Source: Prorocentrum cordatum
Lineage: Eukaryota > Sar > Dinophyceae > Prorocentrales > Prorocentraceae
NCBI GenBank assembly: GCA_963575745.1
Contig: CAUYUJ010019343.1
Span: forward strand, 15,001-79,000
DNA length: 64,000 nucleotides
Reading direction: 5' to 3'
Shown: positions 43,129 to 52,972 of the stretch, piece by piece
Numbering within the stretch: the first letter of the stretch is position 1
Layout of the letters: each line of letters begins with the position of its first letter
Program-made: the position numbers and the translations under genes
The notes under the pieces: generated by a model
Databases searched by the model: none
Seen by the model: only the letters and a program-made list of their open reading frames with translations
Told to the model about the DNA's origin: nothing

Positions 43129-43483
43129 TCTTTTTATTATTATTTTTTATATTTTTGTTTCTTTGTTCTTGTTTTTTTTGTTTTTTTCACTGCCCCGCGA
43201 TTCAACATTCTCACCACAGTGAAACAAGACGAGCACGCTGTAGAGTTATGGCATCGCTGCCGGACAGGAGGAAGGAGGAGAAAGGGCAAACTGAGGAAAA
43301 AAGAACAACGATTTTCAACCGTAGGTTCCGCTCTTGAAAGGCCGCCCCGGCCACCAGGAGCCGGCATCCGAGCAAAGTACTGCAGAACAGTACGGAAGAG
43401 AAGAAGAAGAGAGCGGGGAAGGGAAGGGGGAGAAGCGAGGCAAGGGAAGGGAACAAGAAGCAGCGAGCGCAGCAAGACAGCTG

Positions 43484-46400
43484 CTACGGCCGCCAATCCC
43501 GGAAGAGCCGGAGAGGGTGAGACGCCAAGCCGACACGAGGACTGAGCAGACATCGCCAGGCGGCCGTGCTGCGAGAGGTCACGCTCGTGCAGAGCAAGCT
43601 TTGAAGGCGCGATTGAAACTGTTTCACCGACGAAGCCAGCACCACGCTGTCTGGTAATAGATTATAAATTCGAACAGAGCCGAGCACGGAGTGGAGCACG
43701 TAATCTGGATCCTGAAAGTGGCAAGGATCGAGGAGGTGGCGGCAGTGGCGGGAGCCAGGACGCCGAGAAGAGGAGGAGTCCAAGCGAAAGAAAGAGCGAA
43801 GAAGGGCGGTGGATGACACCTAGCATCGCCATGTCGCGGCGTGTACTGAGCGGAGCCAAGGCGTGATGGAACAGAGCGTCGCTATCTGAAATCGGAATTG
43901 CTCCTAAGAACCGAGAAAGCACAGCGTCGAGAGGCGCCAAAGCCGAATTTGATGTGAAATGAACGGCCGCTGTTCTGTATTCGATGTATGACAAGATGTG
44001 CGCCTTAAACAACATTAATAACTCGTCAGTGCTGTGAAAACGACGACTGCGGAGCAGCTTCTGGACGCGCCAACCACATTCGCGCACGCATTCAGCAATG
44101 GCGTCGTGCATGAGAAGGCGAGTGTCAAAACGTACGCCAAGCACTTTAAACGAGGCCCCCGCCGGACGACTGCGCGAAACGATGTGGAAACTCTCCTTGC
44201 CAGGGTCGAAAACCACCCTGTTGGCGGCGCCCCACCTATGCAGGGACGACTGGCATTCGCGAGCCCACGACATAGCCTGCTCGTCTGAAATCGAGTTATC
44301 AATTTCTTTAAAACCGCTGAGGTCGTCAGCGAAGATGACTTCCTCGAAACCACACGCACGCACTGCCATGCAAGAGTCACCATAGTATACATTCCACAGA
44401 ATCGGGCCGAGCACCGCGCCCTGATAGACCATGTTGCCCATTGGCACAGGGTCAGAAATGGCGCCCTGGACGACGACTCGCGCAGTGCGGGATTCAAGCC
44501 AACTCGCCAGCACGCGAACGACATCACCATTAACAGAGAACGACCGGAGCTTCAAAACCAGCCTCTCTTTGTCCACCCTGTCAAAAGCGGCGGCGACATC
44601 TGAACAGTATAATATTATACGACGGCCGCGGGCCATAGCCGGGAGCCAACGAACAATAAAATAAAGGATCGCGTCTCTAGCGCCCTTGTCTTTGCAATAC
44701 GCAAATTGATTAGACCCATAAGCACCAAGACACTCTAACCTAGGAACGAAGCTGGCGGCGAACATTCGCTCAAGAACCTTAGATAATTGAGCGGTTAGTT
44801 GAATTCCGCGGTAATTGTCTGGGTCGCTCAGAGCACGACGTTTGTGTAAGGGATGCACCCAATGCTCTCTCCAGGCAAGCGGCCAGCCGCCAGTGCGTAA
44901 AATCAACCGCGCCAGCTTAGAAACCGGAACGGCGAGAGACTGAGCACACTCCTTCAAGACTCGCGCTGGCAGCAGATCCGGCCCGGTACCGGAGTCGGGA
45001 CGGAGCAACTTCAAAGCATTGAAAGCTGTACGTCGGCGAATTACACACGGACAGTGGTCAGGAGGTAATAAAATCGAAGAGCAGTCCGTGAATTCGTTCA
45101 AGGCGGCGGCAGGCAGGGACCACTTAGATTGGAAGGACCTAGCAAAAAATGATGCTTTCTCCCTAGCTCGAATGGCCCAGCGCCCGCTGGACTGACGCAA
45201 GGGAGAAGAGGATTGCTTATGTACGTGCGACATCAAAGTATGCGACAGCTTCCACCATTTCTTGCTGCCGCGCCGTAGCCGGCGCAACCGGCAACGAGTG
45301 CGATTTGTGAAACGATTGTAAGCCGAGAGAAACGCACGACTGCAATCGACAGCAGCGCGCGGAAATCTATCGGCACCTGCTGCGTCACGCTTGCGTCGTA
45401 CATGTTCTAAGCAATCTGAATCTACCCAGGGATGGGCAACCTGATGCTCAGCGAAAGATCTTGGAATGAAACGCTGCATAAATCCTTTGACAATAGTGGT
45501 GAGACAGGGCACGACTATGTCAGGGTGCGAATTATCAATCCACTGCCAATCGTAAGAATTCAATGACTCATTAAACAATCGCCAGTTGCCCCGGCCGAAA
45601 TGCCAGAGCTCGCGACGAGAGACCTCGAAGTGCAAAGCAGGCGAATTTATATTGATAAGAACAGCTCTGTGGTCGGCTATCTCACTGAAAACAGTAGCCC
45701 TTATTAAATCCGACATGTCAGTCAAAACGAGATCTAATAGATACGCGCCTCGAGTTGGTGCTCTCGTGCACTCAGAGAAACCACGTCTACAGCACCACTG
45801 CCAAAGTGCCGTTCCTTCAGGAGTGACACTATGACTGAACCGGAGCCAGCGCTTGTGATGCACGTTCATGTCTCCAACAAGAACGCTGCCAATACACAGC
45901 GGTGCGAAACGAAGCCACTCCTCGGGTAAAGAGTGAATGGATTCGACTTCCCCGAAGCAAGGCCGTCTATACCAGCATCCAATTAAAACAGGACCTACCT
46001 CAGAATGAACTAAGACCCACAAGCGCTCTGCATGCTCTGAATGTGCCAATTCACAACAAGAAGAAGAGAGAGAGGACAATGCGAACACTGCGGCGCCGCC
46101 ACCGCAAGAATCTCTGTCTCTGCGTGCTACAAGATCGTATCCAGCAATCTCTGGAGCGAGGGTGGAAGCATCCAGCCAAGTTTCCGTAAGACACAGGAGG
46201 GAGGGAAGACGAGGAAGAGAGGCAAGAAATGCGTACAACTCAGCGTGCCGTGCGTGAAAACTGCGCACGTTTAAAGATAAAACAATAAGATTGTGCAAAT
46301 CTGAGGACGGTAACGGCTGGGATTCACCACAGCCACCATCGCGGGGACGATGCGAAACAGCTGGCTCTGAGACAACAAAGAACTCAGAAATCAATCTGTG

Positions 46401-46642
46401 TCGCTCCGAGGCTAACGGGGGGAGAGAAGCAGCAGCAGCAGGAGGAAGGAGGACCGAGGAAGGAAGAGAAGGAGGAGACAGGAAGTTACCACGTCGAAGC
46501 AACGCCTCAACAGACCGAGGCCCTCGACGACGAACTCTGCGTGAACCCGGGGACCGCGCACTAACTCCTTCGGAGTGGGCGAGAGTTCGAGGAGGGAAAT
46601 CAAGGCTATCGAAAAAACTACTCGGCGCGGTCCCCCAAAAGC
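43484..46642 (-). CDS. E4 ORF2: endonuclease-reverse transcriptase (one late frameshift)
   Basis: Non-LTR polymerase. Long frame 46642-43662 without an early ATG: its reading frame is continuous with ORF1 apart from the ORF1 stop at 46644. Counting from a TTG at 46502, the apurinic-type endonuclease spans about residues 70-290 (CLTETW, GDMNVHH, LLDLVLTD, ADHRAV) and the RT about 490-800 (YCSDVAAAFDRVD; VYQGAVLGPILWN; IFADDLSGF at 722-730). The conserved C-terminal block starts LAPLSTRRDMAMLGVIHR, after which the frame shifts near 43820. The proper C-terminus (DYVLHSVLGSVRIYNLLPDS) is in another frame and ends at 43484. No RNase H domain is visible. Defective by frameshift and by loss of ORF1. 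Confidence 0.88.
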
Positions 46643-46643
46643 T

Positions 46644-47734
46644 CTATTCGATCCTCAAATCGGAGAACGGCTGGCGGAACGTACCAGTTAAGTCGGCTTT
46701 TCCCTGCTCAAACGCAGTCGAAGAGTCAACAGAGACAGTCCGTGCTTTAAAATCAATGCGAACATTCGCAGACGGGACACGGGCTTTAATCAAATCGCTG
46801 GCTTTGCGCAAAGCCCAATTTCTATGCTGGTTCACCTGCGACGTTGCTGCTTTCACTCGCAAATTCTCGCCGGTCGAAGCTCGAAAAGAATGCGACTGCC
46901 CTACGCGCAAAAGGAAATCTTTTGCAGCCTTCTGAGACGAGAACTCTGCATAGCCAGCTGGAGACAGAACATGATTATTAACAGGACCCTTGAAAAGTTA
47001 CCTGTGCTCACGAAGTTCGCCCCTACGTGCTGCTTTACGAAATTCTCGATCACTTCCAATCTAACTGCTGCACTCGTCAAATCGGAAAAACCGACAAAAG
47101 CAACCCTACGATGCGAAATATCCATGGAATTCAGAAGCTGCAAAAACTTGGGCGAAGAAGACGAAGAACCTGGACCTGCCGCTTCAAGGTCACGAACACG
47201 AGATCGCAAGTCCTCCATCTCGTCTATCAGAGGGTCTACGGCCTCGGAAATCAGTCCGCGAGTCTCCCGGGAAATAGTCGAGTGAAGCGACGTCAAAGCC
47301 GAAGTAGTGGCCATGTTTGCGTTGATCTGCTGAAGAATTTGGAAGATGGCCTTCTCACCAGCTGATGCATCAGACGGGAAAGCCGGAAGCGCAGGTGCTC
47401 GCGGGGGGACGAAACCCGCGCCCGCTCCCGGGGGGACGGAACCCGCACCCGGCTCTGCCACCCGGATGGCCGGCTCCGAGAACACCACCGGAACTGCCAC
47501 CCGGAGAGCCGGTTCCGGGGGCCGCCTGGGAAATGCCACCCGTAGGGCCGTTTCCCTGGACACCGAGACTGCCACCCAGGCCGGTCGCGGGAGCGAACGC
47601 TGCAACGGCAGGTCCAGCTCTACGCCAGTGCCAGGACTGCCACCCGGAGGGCCGGTCCCGACTAACCCGCTGGCCATCCCTGGAAAGGAAGGCGCAGGGG
47701 CAAACTTCTCTGTCTGGGCTCCCACGCTCTCATC
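46644..47734 (-). pseudogene. E4 ORF1, larger C-terminal part (interrupted, frameshifted)
   Basis: RNA-binding-type ORF1. A Pro/Gly-rich N-terminal region enters directly from the E5 insertion site (ESVGAQTEKFAPAPSFPG). Then comes a putative coiled coil (EAVDPLIDEMEDLRSRVRDL) and a fold matching the E5 ORF1 second half (RRVAFVGFSDLTSAAVRLEV). Near 46985 one base is missing relative to E5, shifting the frame; the rest continues at 46910-46644 and ends DLRIE before TAG. The first 55 codons lie at 52658-52495, beyond E5. Confidence 0.75.
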
Positions 47735-47821
47735 TTTTTTTTTTTTCTATCGGACCTCTGCAGTACACCACGGCACCATTCGGCAATTCAAACATTAAAA
47801 TTCAGGGACAAGACAAGAAAC

Positions 47822-50800
47822 TCATTCATCGGGCTGCCAAGAAAAATAATTACGAAGGCTGTGCGAAGCCATCGGCACACGCCAACTGAAAAGCTGTGGC
47901 CAAGACGACCTTTCGGCAGAATCGGCACGAAGCAATTTGCAGAGAAGGCGCTGAAACAATTTGACACTGTCAGCGGAGATGATTGAGTCAGGAAGAAGGT
48001 TGTACACTCTCGTGCCACCCAATGCAGAACGCACAAGGTAGTCAGGGGCACGGAGAGAACACGGGTCACGCAAGTGACGGAAGTGGCGACGAGGGGAGCG
48101 GGGAGGAGGAGGGGAGGAGTCAACGGAGAAAAAAGCACCGAAGCACGGAGGGCTGAAACCGAGTACAGCGCGGTGAATAAGGCCCAAATTGGCTATATCT
48201 CTGCGGGCAGATAGTGGGGCAAGATTAAAATTGCGCAAAGCTTCGTACTCAGTTATGCCCAGGGTTCGTAAAAAACCAGTCTGGACACGGTCAAGCGGCA
48301 ACAATACAGAATTCGAAGCGTGTGAGAAGGCTGGCGTGCGGTATTCTATGAACGAAAGAATGTGCGCTTTATATAAGACAACAAGCTCGGCGACAGTGTG
48401 GTAGCGCCGCGAGCGAAGCAAGGCCTGAAGTCGCCAACCACATTCGTGCACACACTCAGATACCGCATCTGACATGACAAGCTTGCAGTCAAAAGATACA
48501 CCGAGAATTTTAAAGTTGCCACCAGAAGGGCGGCTACGTGAAATAATGTGCCGGCTCTCCTTCGAAGCTTCAAACACAACAGCATTGGCACGGCCCCATT
48601 CGTGCAGACACGACTGGCACTGCCCAATAGTGGCAAAAATCTCGTCGTCAGAAGAGGAGGGGAGGAAAGGACGGAAGGCGTTGAGATCGTCGGCATAAAC
48701 AACTTCTTGAAAGTGTAATCTGGCAATTGCTTCGCTGGCATCACCGAAAAAGATGTTCCAAAAGGGCGGGCCCAAAACGGTCCCTTGAAACACCATGTTG
48801 GTCATGCAAATGAGACGCGAGAAGGCACCGCCAACTGTAATGCGGGCCTTCCGGGCCTCCAGCCAGCTAGAAAAGACTGCGCACAGAGCCGGGGGGATAC
48901 CCCAAGCGCGTAGCTTCGCGAGCAGGCGGTCCGAATTCACACGGTCAAAGGCGCCGGACACGTCGGAACAGTACAAACCGATCCGCGCTCCCTCTGCGAG
49001 AAGGCCAAGCCATGTTAGCAAGAAATATGAAATCGCGTCTCTGGCGCCGCGCCCAGGGCAATACGCAAATTGAAAAGAACCATAACACAAGGAGCGGGAC
49101 ACACGAGGAGACAAGAAAGAAAGAAGAATACGTTCGGCGCACTTGGACAGCTGAGAAGTAAGATGAATTCCTCGGTAATTCACAGGATCATGCAAAGACC
49201 TCCGCTTGTGGAGGGGACAGATATGATGCAAACGCCAAGGCTCCGGCCATCTGCCTGTGCGAATGATAGACCTAATCAAAATAGCAAGCGGCAAGGCGAG
49301 AGAGGCAGAACAGGCGACAAGAATGCGAACAGGAATCTCGTCAGGCCCTGTAGCGGAATCGCGTTTGAGCTGTGTAAGCACGTTAAAGACGTGTCTCACC
49401 CGGACGGGGAAAAAGTCAGTCTGCTCCACTGGAAGGCGCTGAGGAATGTCAGAAAAACAATTCCTCTCCACAGCTGGGATGGACCAGCGATCAGAAAACG
49501 AATTCGCGAAAAAATCTGCCTTCTCGTCAGCTCTGACGACCCACGCGCCATTGGCACGGCGAAGAGCAGGCGAAGATGACTTGACGGTCTTGCCGAACAG
49601 CTGGTTTGAAAGCCTCCACCAAGCTTTCGAACCACGCTGCAAAGAACGAAGCTTCAAACGAATTCTGTTACAATACGAATTAAAAGAATCTAAAAGAATT
49701 CTGCTGCAATCCTGAACTGCAAGCGGAAACTCTGGAAAATCTGCAGCCGCGGCTTTGCGAGCGACAGCGTCGAAACATTCCTGTGTCAGCCAAAGATGGC
49801 TCCACCGGACCGGCACAGAGACTTTGCGAACGTGACGCTCCGCAGCATTCAAAATATTCTCCGTCAGAAACTGTGCTCCAAAATCCGGGTCCCCGTTAAG
49901 GCAACTCCAATCTTTACAATTGAGCTCACGAGAGACGCACTTCAAATTCGAAGCATTAAACTGCCAACACATTCTCGTGCATAAGGAGACGGACAAAGGG
50001 GGAAAGAGGAGAGACAAAGAGACGACCCGATGATCAGCAATTCTCGGTAGAACTGACACTTCGGCAAACTCGTGCAAATCTGTCAAAATTAAATCAGTTA
50101 AATATTGCTCTCTGGTAGGTTCGCGAACGATTTGTTCAAGACCATGATAAGCACACAATCGTGCAGCTTCGATTCCCTCTGGAGTCTGTCTGTTAGAATG
50201 TCGAAGCCAAATGGGATTGTGGACGTTAAAATCGCCGATTAGAAATACGCCTATGGCTGAAGATAGGTGCGTTTCCATCTCTGCAAACACACTTTGCATG
50301 GAAACTACTTCGGCGTAGAGGGGAGGGCGGTAAAAATTGCCAAACAAAACAGGCCCGCAATCGAAATGAAATACAAACCAACAACACTCGGCAGAAACAG
50401 AATTAGCGAGAGGGGAAACGAGCGAAGAATATTGGTCAAGCGCGAAAACGGCGACTCCACCACCGCTGCTGTTCCGATCTCGTCGGCAGACGCAAATATA
50501 TCCGTGCAAACTCGGGACTGAAGCTCGGTCAAACCGGGTTTCGTTCAAACAAACTAGAGCAGGAGGCGCAGAAACGAGAGAGATACGAGCTTCCAGCTCA
50601 CACTGGGACGAGAAAAAACCCTGAATATTGATATGCCAAATGGTGAAATCCGCACTGAATTGAGGAGGGCGAGACCTGGATTCGCCAAGGTCCCCTCCCC
50701 GAGGTAAAGGCTGTGCAACAGAAGAAGGCTCCAGTAAACACTCGTGCAAACTCAACTGGCGCTGAGAACGAGACCTAAGGCACGAAACTCCTCTTTCAGA

Positions 50801-51247
50801 GGACCGCGAAAAATGTTCAAACGGCCGGGTAAGGCAGCTCGAAAAATCTGCCCCCGCAACCGGCCGGGCAAGGCGGCTCGAAAATTCTGCTCCGGAAGAT
50901 GGCTGGGCAAGGCGGCTCGAGAAATCTGCTCCCGAAACCGGCGGGGCAAGGCGGCTCGAAAAATCTCCTCCGGAGGTCGGCCGGGCAAGGCGGCTCGAAA
51001 ATCCGGATTTTCCGGAAATCGGCAAAATAAGGCAATGTGGAAACTCGGCTTTGCTCGAGTCCAAAGCAAAAGCTGTATTAGGCTCCAAAGGCAATGAAAT
51101 CGGAGACGCGAAACATGGTCTCGACGATTCGCTTGCAGAACCGGGTTTGATTCGCGAATGCTGTTTGATGAGACGTCTCAGAAATGAGGAATCAGATCGG
51201 GGGCCTCGCAGTCGGAATCGACGTTGAGGGAGCCGCGCGCTACTCAC
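47822..51247 (-). CDS. E5 ORF2: endonuclease-reverse transcriptase
   Basis: Polyprotein of target-primed retrotransposition, uninterrupted over 1141 codons from the GTG at 51247. Residues 82-142: five 13-residue repeats of FSSRLARPxSGAD type. 200-415: apurinic-type endonuclease (NETRFDRAS, GNFYRPP, IGDFNVHNPIWL, LTDLILTDL, ADHRVVS). 480-600: linker with a conserved WWRLSNQLFGK and ADEKADFFANSF. 630-900: RT with SATGPDEIPV, motif A CSDVSGAFDRVN, motif B FQGTVLGPPFWN and catalytic YADD at 851-854. C-terminal block: LAPLSARRDIANLGLIHRAV. No RNase H is seen. The only nearby ATG (51328, directly after the ORF1 stop) is out of frame by a 2-nt difference from E6, so how translation starts is unclear. 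Confidence 0.93.
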   Translation of the reverse strand: MSSARLPQRRFRLRGPRSDSSFLRRLIKQHSRIKPGSASESSRPCFASPISLPLEPNTAFALDSSKAEFPHCLILPISGKSGFSSRLARPTSGGDFSSRLAPPVSGADFSSRLAQPSSGAEFSSRLARPVAGADFSSCLTRPFEHFSRSSERGVSCLRSRSQRQLSLHECLLEPSSVAQPLPRGGDLGESRSRPPQFSADFTIWHINIQGFFSSQCELEARISLVSAPPALVCLNETRFDRASVPSLHGYICVCRRDRNSSGGGVAVFALDQYSSLVSPLANSVSAECCWFVFHFDCGPVLFGNFYRPPLYAEVVSMQSVFAEMETHLSSAIGVFLIGDFNVHNPIWLRHSNRQTPEGIEAARLCAYHGLEQIVREPTREQYLTDLILTDLHEFAEVSVLPRIADHRVVSLSLLFPPLSVSLCTRMCWQFNASNLKCVSRELNCKDWSCLNGDPDFGAQFLTENILNAAERHVRKVSVPVRWSHLWLTQECFDAVARKAAAADFPEFPLAVQDCSRILLDSFNSYCNRIRLKLRSLQRGSKAWWRLSNQLFGKTVKSSSPALRRANGAWVVRADEKADFFANSFSDRWSIPAVERNCFSDIPQRLPVEQTDFFPVRVRHVFNVLTQLKRDSATGPDEIPVRILVACSASLALPLAILIRSIIRTGRWPEPWRLHHICPLHKRRSLHDPVNYRGIHLTSQLSKCAERILLSFLSPRVSRSLCYGSFQFAYCPGRGARDAISYFLLTWLGLLAEGARIGLYCSDVSGAFDRVNSDRLLAKLRAWGIPPALCAVFSSWLEARKARITVGGAFSRLICMTNMVFQGTVLGPPFWNIFFGDASEAIARLHFQEVVYADDLNAFRPFLPSSSDDEIFATIGQCQSCLHEWGRANAVVFEASKESRHIISRSRPSGGNFKILGVSFDCKLVMSDAVSECVHECGWRLQALLRSRRYHTVAELVVLYKAHILSFIEYRTPAFSHASNSVLLPLDRVQTGFLRTLGITEYEALRNFNLAPLSARRDIANLGLIHRAVLGFSPPCFGAFFSVDSSPPPPRSPRRHFRHLRDPCSLRAPDYLVRSALGGTRVYNLLPDSIISADSVKLFQRLLCKLLRADSAERSSWPQLFSWRVPMASHSLRNYFSWQPDE

Positions 51248-51328
51248 AGGGTGAGGGGCAGCAGAAACAACAAAAGAATACGGAGGAGAAACACACTGTG
51301 AACAAAATTGCGCGCGACTCCGTGCATT

Positions 51329-52378
51329 CTAAATAGTCAGATTGGAGTAAGGTGCAAGGAATCGCCCTGACAAATCTCCAGCTTCCTGTAAAAAGCCAGG
51401 CGTTCCATCTACAGAAACGGCGCGCTCTTTATGATCAATTTTCACATTTTTCCCAAGCGCAATTGACTGCAATTTGCTCGCCGCTGCTTTCAAAGAGCCA
51501 TCGCGCATTACATTCACTCTGCTTTTGGCCGGTTTCACGACTAACGTGGCACCAGAGACAGTGAAAGATTTGCCCTTGCCTCCAGCAGAGGACAAAAATG
51601 ACCGCGCATCGTGCTCAGAAGCGAATTGCGCATAGGATGCTGCTGACAGAACGCGTGCGTTCCTGGGACCTTTGTAAAAATGACCAATATGAACAGGCTT
51701 AACAATGCCCACTTGGCCAATTATGTTCTGAATGTCCCGGACGCGGTCGGACAAAGTCTCTGTTTGGAAACCGATCACTGCAACCTGGAAATTGGCGATG
51801 CCCATGGAATTCATCAGCGAAATCTGCTGCTTGGAAGTCGTGGTGGAAGGACGACCTTCAACCACCGAAAGACGGTCCCGGAAGTCGGCCATCTCGTTCT
51901 TCAGGGGGTCGACAGCCTGGGACACAGACATCTTGATCTCGCTGCGCAAAGAGGCTTCTGTTGTCTTGATCATCTCTGTGACTTCCGTTCTAGTTGCCAA
52001 AGAAGCCATACCTTGCAATATGCAATCCAATTTCTGCGAATCAGACATGCTCGCCGGGGCCAAAGGCTCACCCGGGGGGCTCGGCGGCACAGCTCCAGGA
52101 GCGTGCGGCGGAGGCCCACCGCTACCACCGCCAGACGCGGGAGCGGGAGCAGCACCGCTACTGACACCCGGACAGGGTGGAGCAGGTGCAAAGTGGCCGC
52201 TGTTCGCGCCCTCCGCGGCATCCATCAAAGCGGCTGCCTCTGCTTTCCGACGGGTCTCTGGTGAAAGCGCAGCTTGCACAGCATTCCGTCGCGCGGAGAG
52301 TCGAGCAAGCGTGTCCTTGTCAGATGCCTTGTCGAAAGCGGGTTTCTGGACGCCCGAAACGCCGGCCATGCTGGACAT
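51329..52378 (-). CDS. E5 ORF1: coiled-coil RNA-binding-type protein
   Basis: About 349 residues from the ATG at 52378 (MSSMAGVSGVQ); an ATG at 52369 is the alternative. N-terminal third is Ala/Pro/Gly-rich. A heptad-like segment follows (MIKTTEASLRSEIKMSVSQA, then DPLKNEMADFRDRLSVVEG), then an alpha/beta region opening FQVAVIGFQTETLSDRVRDI with VLSAASYAQFASEHDARSF, and a basic C-terminal part (TLVVKPAKSRVNVMRDGSLK). This order (coiled coil, RRM-like, C-terminal domain) parallels vertebrate L1 ORF1p, an RNA chaperone trimer. The parallel is drawn by eye and needs structural confirmation. Ends TAG one base before an ATG. Confidence 0.8.
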   Translation of the reverse strand: MSSMAGVSGVQKPAFDKASDKDTLARLSARRNAVQAALSPETRRKAEAAALMDAAEGANSGHFAPAPPCPGVSSGAAPAPASGGGSGGPPPHAPGAVPPSPPGEPLAPASMSDSQKLDCILQGMASLATRTEVTEMIKTTEASLRSEIKMSVSQAVDPLKNEMADFRDRLSVVEGRPSTTTSKQQISLMNSMGIANFQVAVIGFQTETLSDRVRDIQNIIGQVGIVKPVHIGHFYKGPRNARVLSAASYAQFASEHDARSFLSSAGGKGKSFTVSGATLVVKPAKSRVNVMRDGSLKAAASKLQSIALGKNVKIDHKERAVSVDGTPGFLQEAGDLSGRFLAPYSNLTI

Positions 52379-52494
52379 ACTGGTGAGCGAGAAAGAAAGG
52401 CAGTACAGTGAAGTGTGAAAAACTGTGGCGGTAGACCGCCCCGGCGACACGCGACGATAGACTGCCTGGAACAGTTTGCTTTGGTAGCTTGAGC

Positions 52495-52658
52495 TCTAGC
52501 CACAGCTGCTTGAGACGTACTTTCGGAGAGCGTGACTTTCCAGATGAACCCTTCGCAACCGCAGCAGCCACTGCAGCACGACGCTCCTGCAACCGCTGCG
52601 AACACGCAGCCGAAAACTTTGCAGAGGCTGGAACTTCAACTTGAGAACGTGCTGACAT
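52495..52658 (-). pseudogene. E4 ORF1 N-terminal piece
   Basis: Starts at an ATG (MSARSQVEVPASAKFSAA), followed by QRLQERRAAVAAAVAKGSS, and runs into the 5' end of E5 near 52494. Paralogous in position and style to the start of E5 ORF1 (SARRNAVQAALSPETRRKAE). Confidence 0.65.
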
Positions 52659-52765
52659 TGCGAAACTCTGGTGAGCGCGAAAGCAAGGGAGTACACTGAA
52701 TGTCAAAAACTGTGGCGGTAGACCCGACGACACGCGAAGGTAGACAGCCTGAATCAGCTCGAACT

Positions 52766-52780
52766 CTTGAGCCAAAATGC
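52766..52780 (-). other. Spliced-leader remnant at the E4 5' terminus
   Basis: The minus strand reads CATTTTGGCTCAAG (52779-52766), identical to the last 14 nt of the dinoflagellate SL. It sits exactly where E4 sequence meets interrupted E3b sequence, followed by AGTTCGAGC of the E4 leader. Its position at the junction of a retrotransposed cDNA makes chance unlikely. Confidence 0.8.
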
Positions 52781-52883
52781 TAAAATATGTGATTAACTCG
52801 GCGTCTGTGTGAAAACGCCGCGTGCGCATCAAAAATTGCAGCCCCAGCCACACTCGTGCACAAACCTCTGCATCGCATCTGTC
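52781..52883 (-). mobile_element. E3b resumed (between E4 and E6)
   Basis: taaaatatgtg then ctcggcgtctg.gtgaaaacgc through gcatcgcatctgtc matches E3a 39851-39968 with a 16-bp deletion and about three substitutions. Bounded by the E4 SL remnant on the left and the E6 poly-T on the right. Confidence 0.85.
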
Positions 52884-52972
52884 TCTTTTTTTTTTTCTAT
52901 CGGACCTCTGCAGTACACCACGGCACCATTCGGCAATTCAAACATTAAAATTCAGGGACAAGACAAAAAAAC

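Larger units (their letters stand above)
47735..52494 (-). mobile_element. LINE E5, nearly full-length, two long ORFs
   Basis: Inserted in E4 ORF1. The 3' end is A12 (47735-47746), preceded in sense by CTGCAGAGGTCCGATAG. The 3' UTR is only about 75 nt. ORF2 is at 47822 to about 51250, ORF1 at 51329-52378, and a leader of about 110 nt continues to about 52494, where GCTCAAG (52494-52488) may be the last seven nt of an SL. It is very similar to E6 along its length, so both are young. No convincing target-site duplication was found. Confidence 0.9.
43129..52780 (-). mobile_element. LINE E4, full-length but interrupted by E5
   Basis: Inserted into E3b: left flank gatgaatgat, right flank taaaatatgtg, which are adjacent in E3a (39841-39861). 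The 3' end (43129-43190) is a long A-rich tail lacking the CAGAGGTC terminus of the other elements. The 5' end is an SL remnant (52766-52780) followed by a 107-nt leader and the ORF1 start at 52658. E5 sits inside ORF1 (47735 to about 52494). No target-site duplication longer than 1 bp is visible. Confidence 0.85.

Noticed and set aside
47822-51247. RNase H or LTR-element features in the retrotransposons
   Set aside because: No RNase H, integrase or protease motifs and no long terminal repeats; poly-A ends and an apurinic-type endonuclease indicate non-LTR elements.
47725-52510. Target-site duplication around E5
   Set aside because: Compared cacgctctcatc (left) with the sequence after the putative 5' end (cttgagctctagcc); only a weak gctct match, not convincing.
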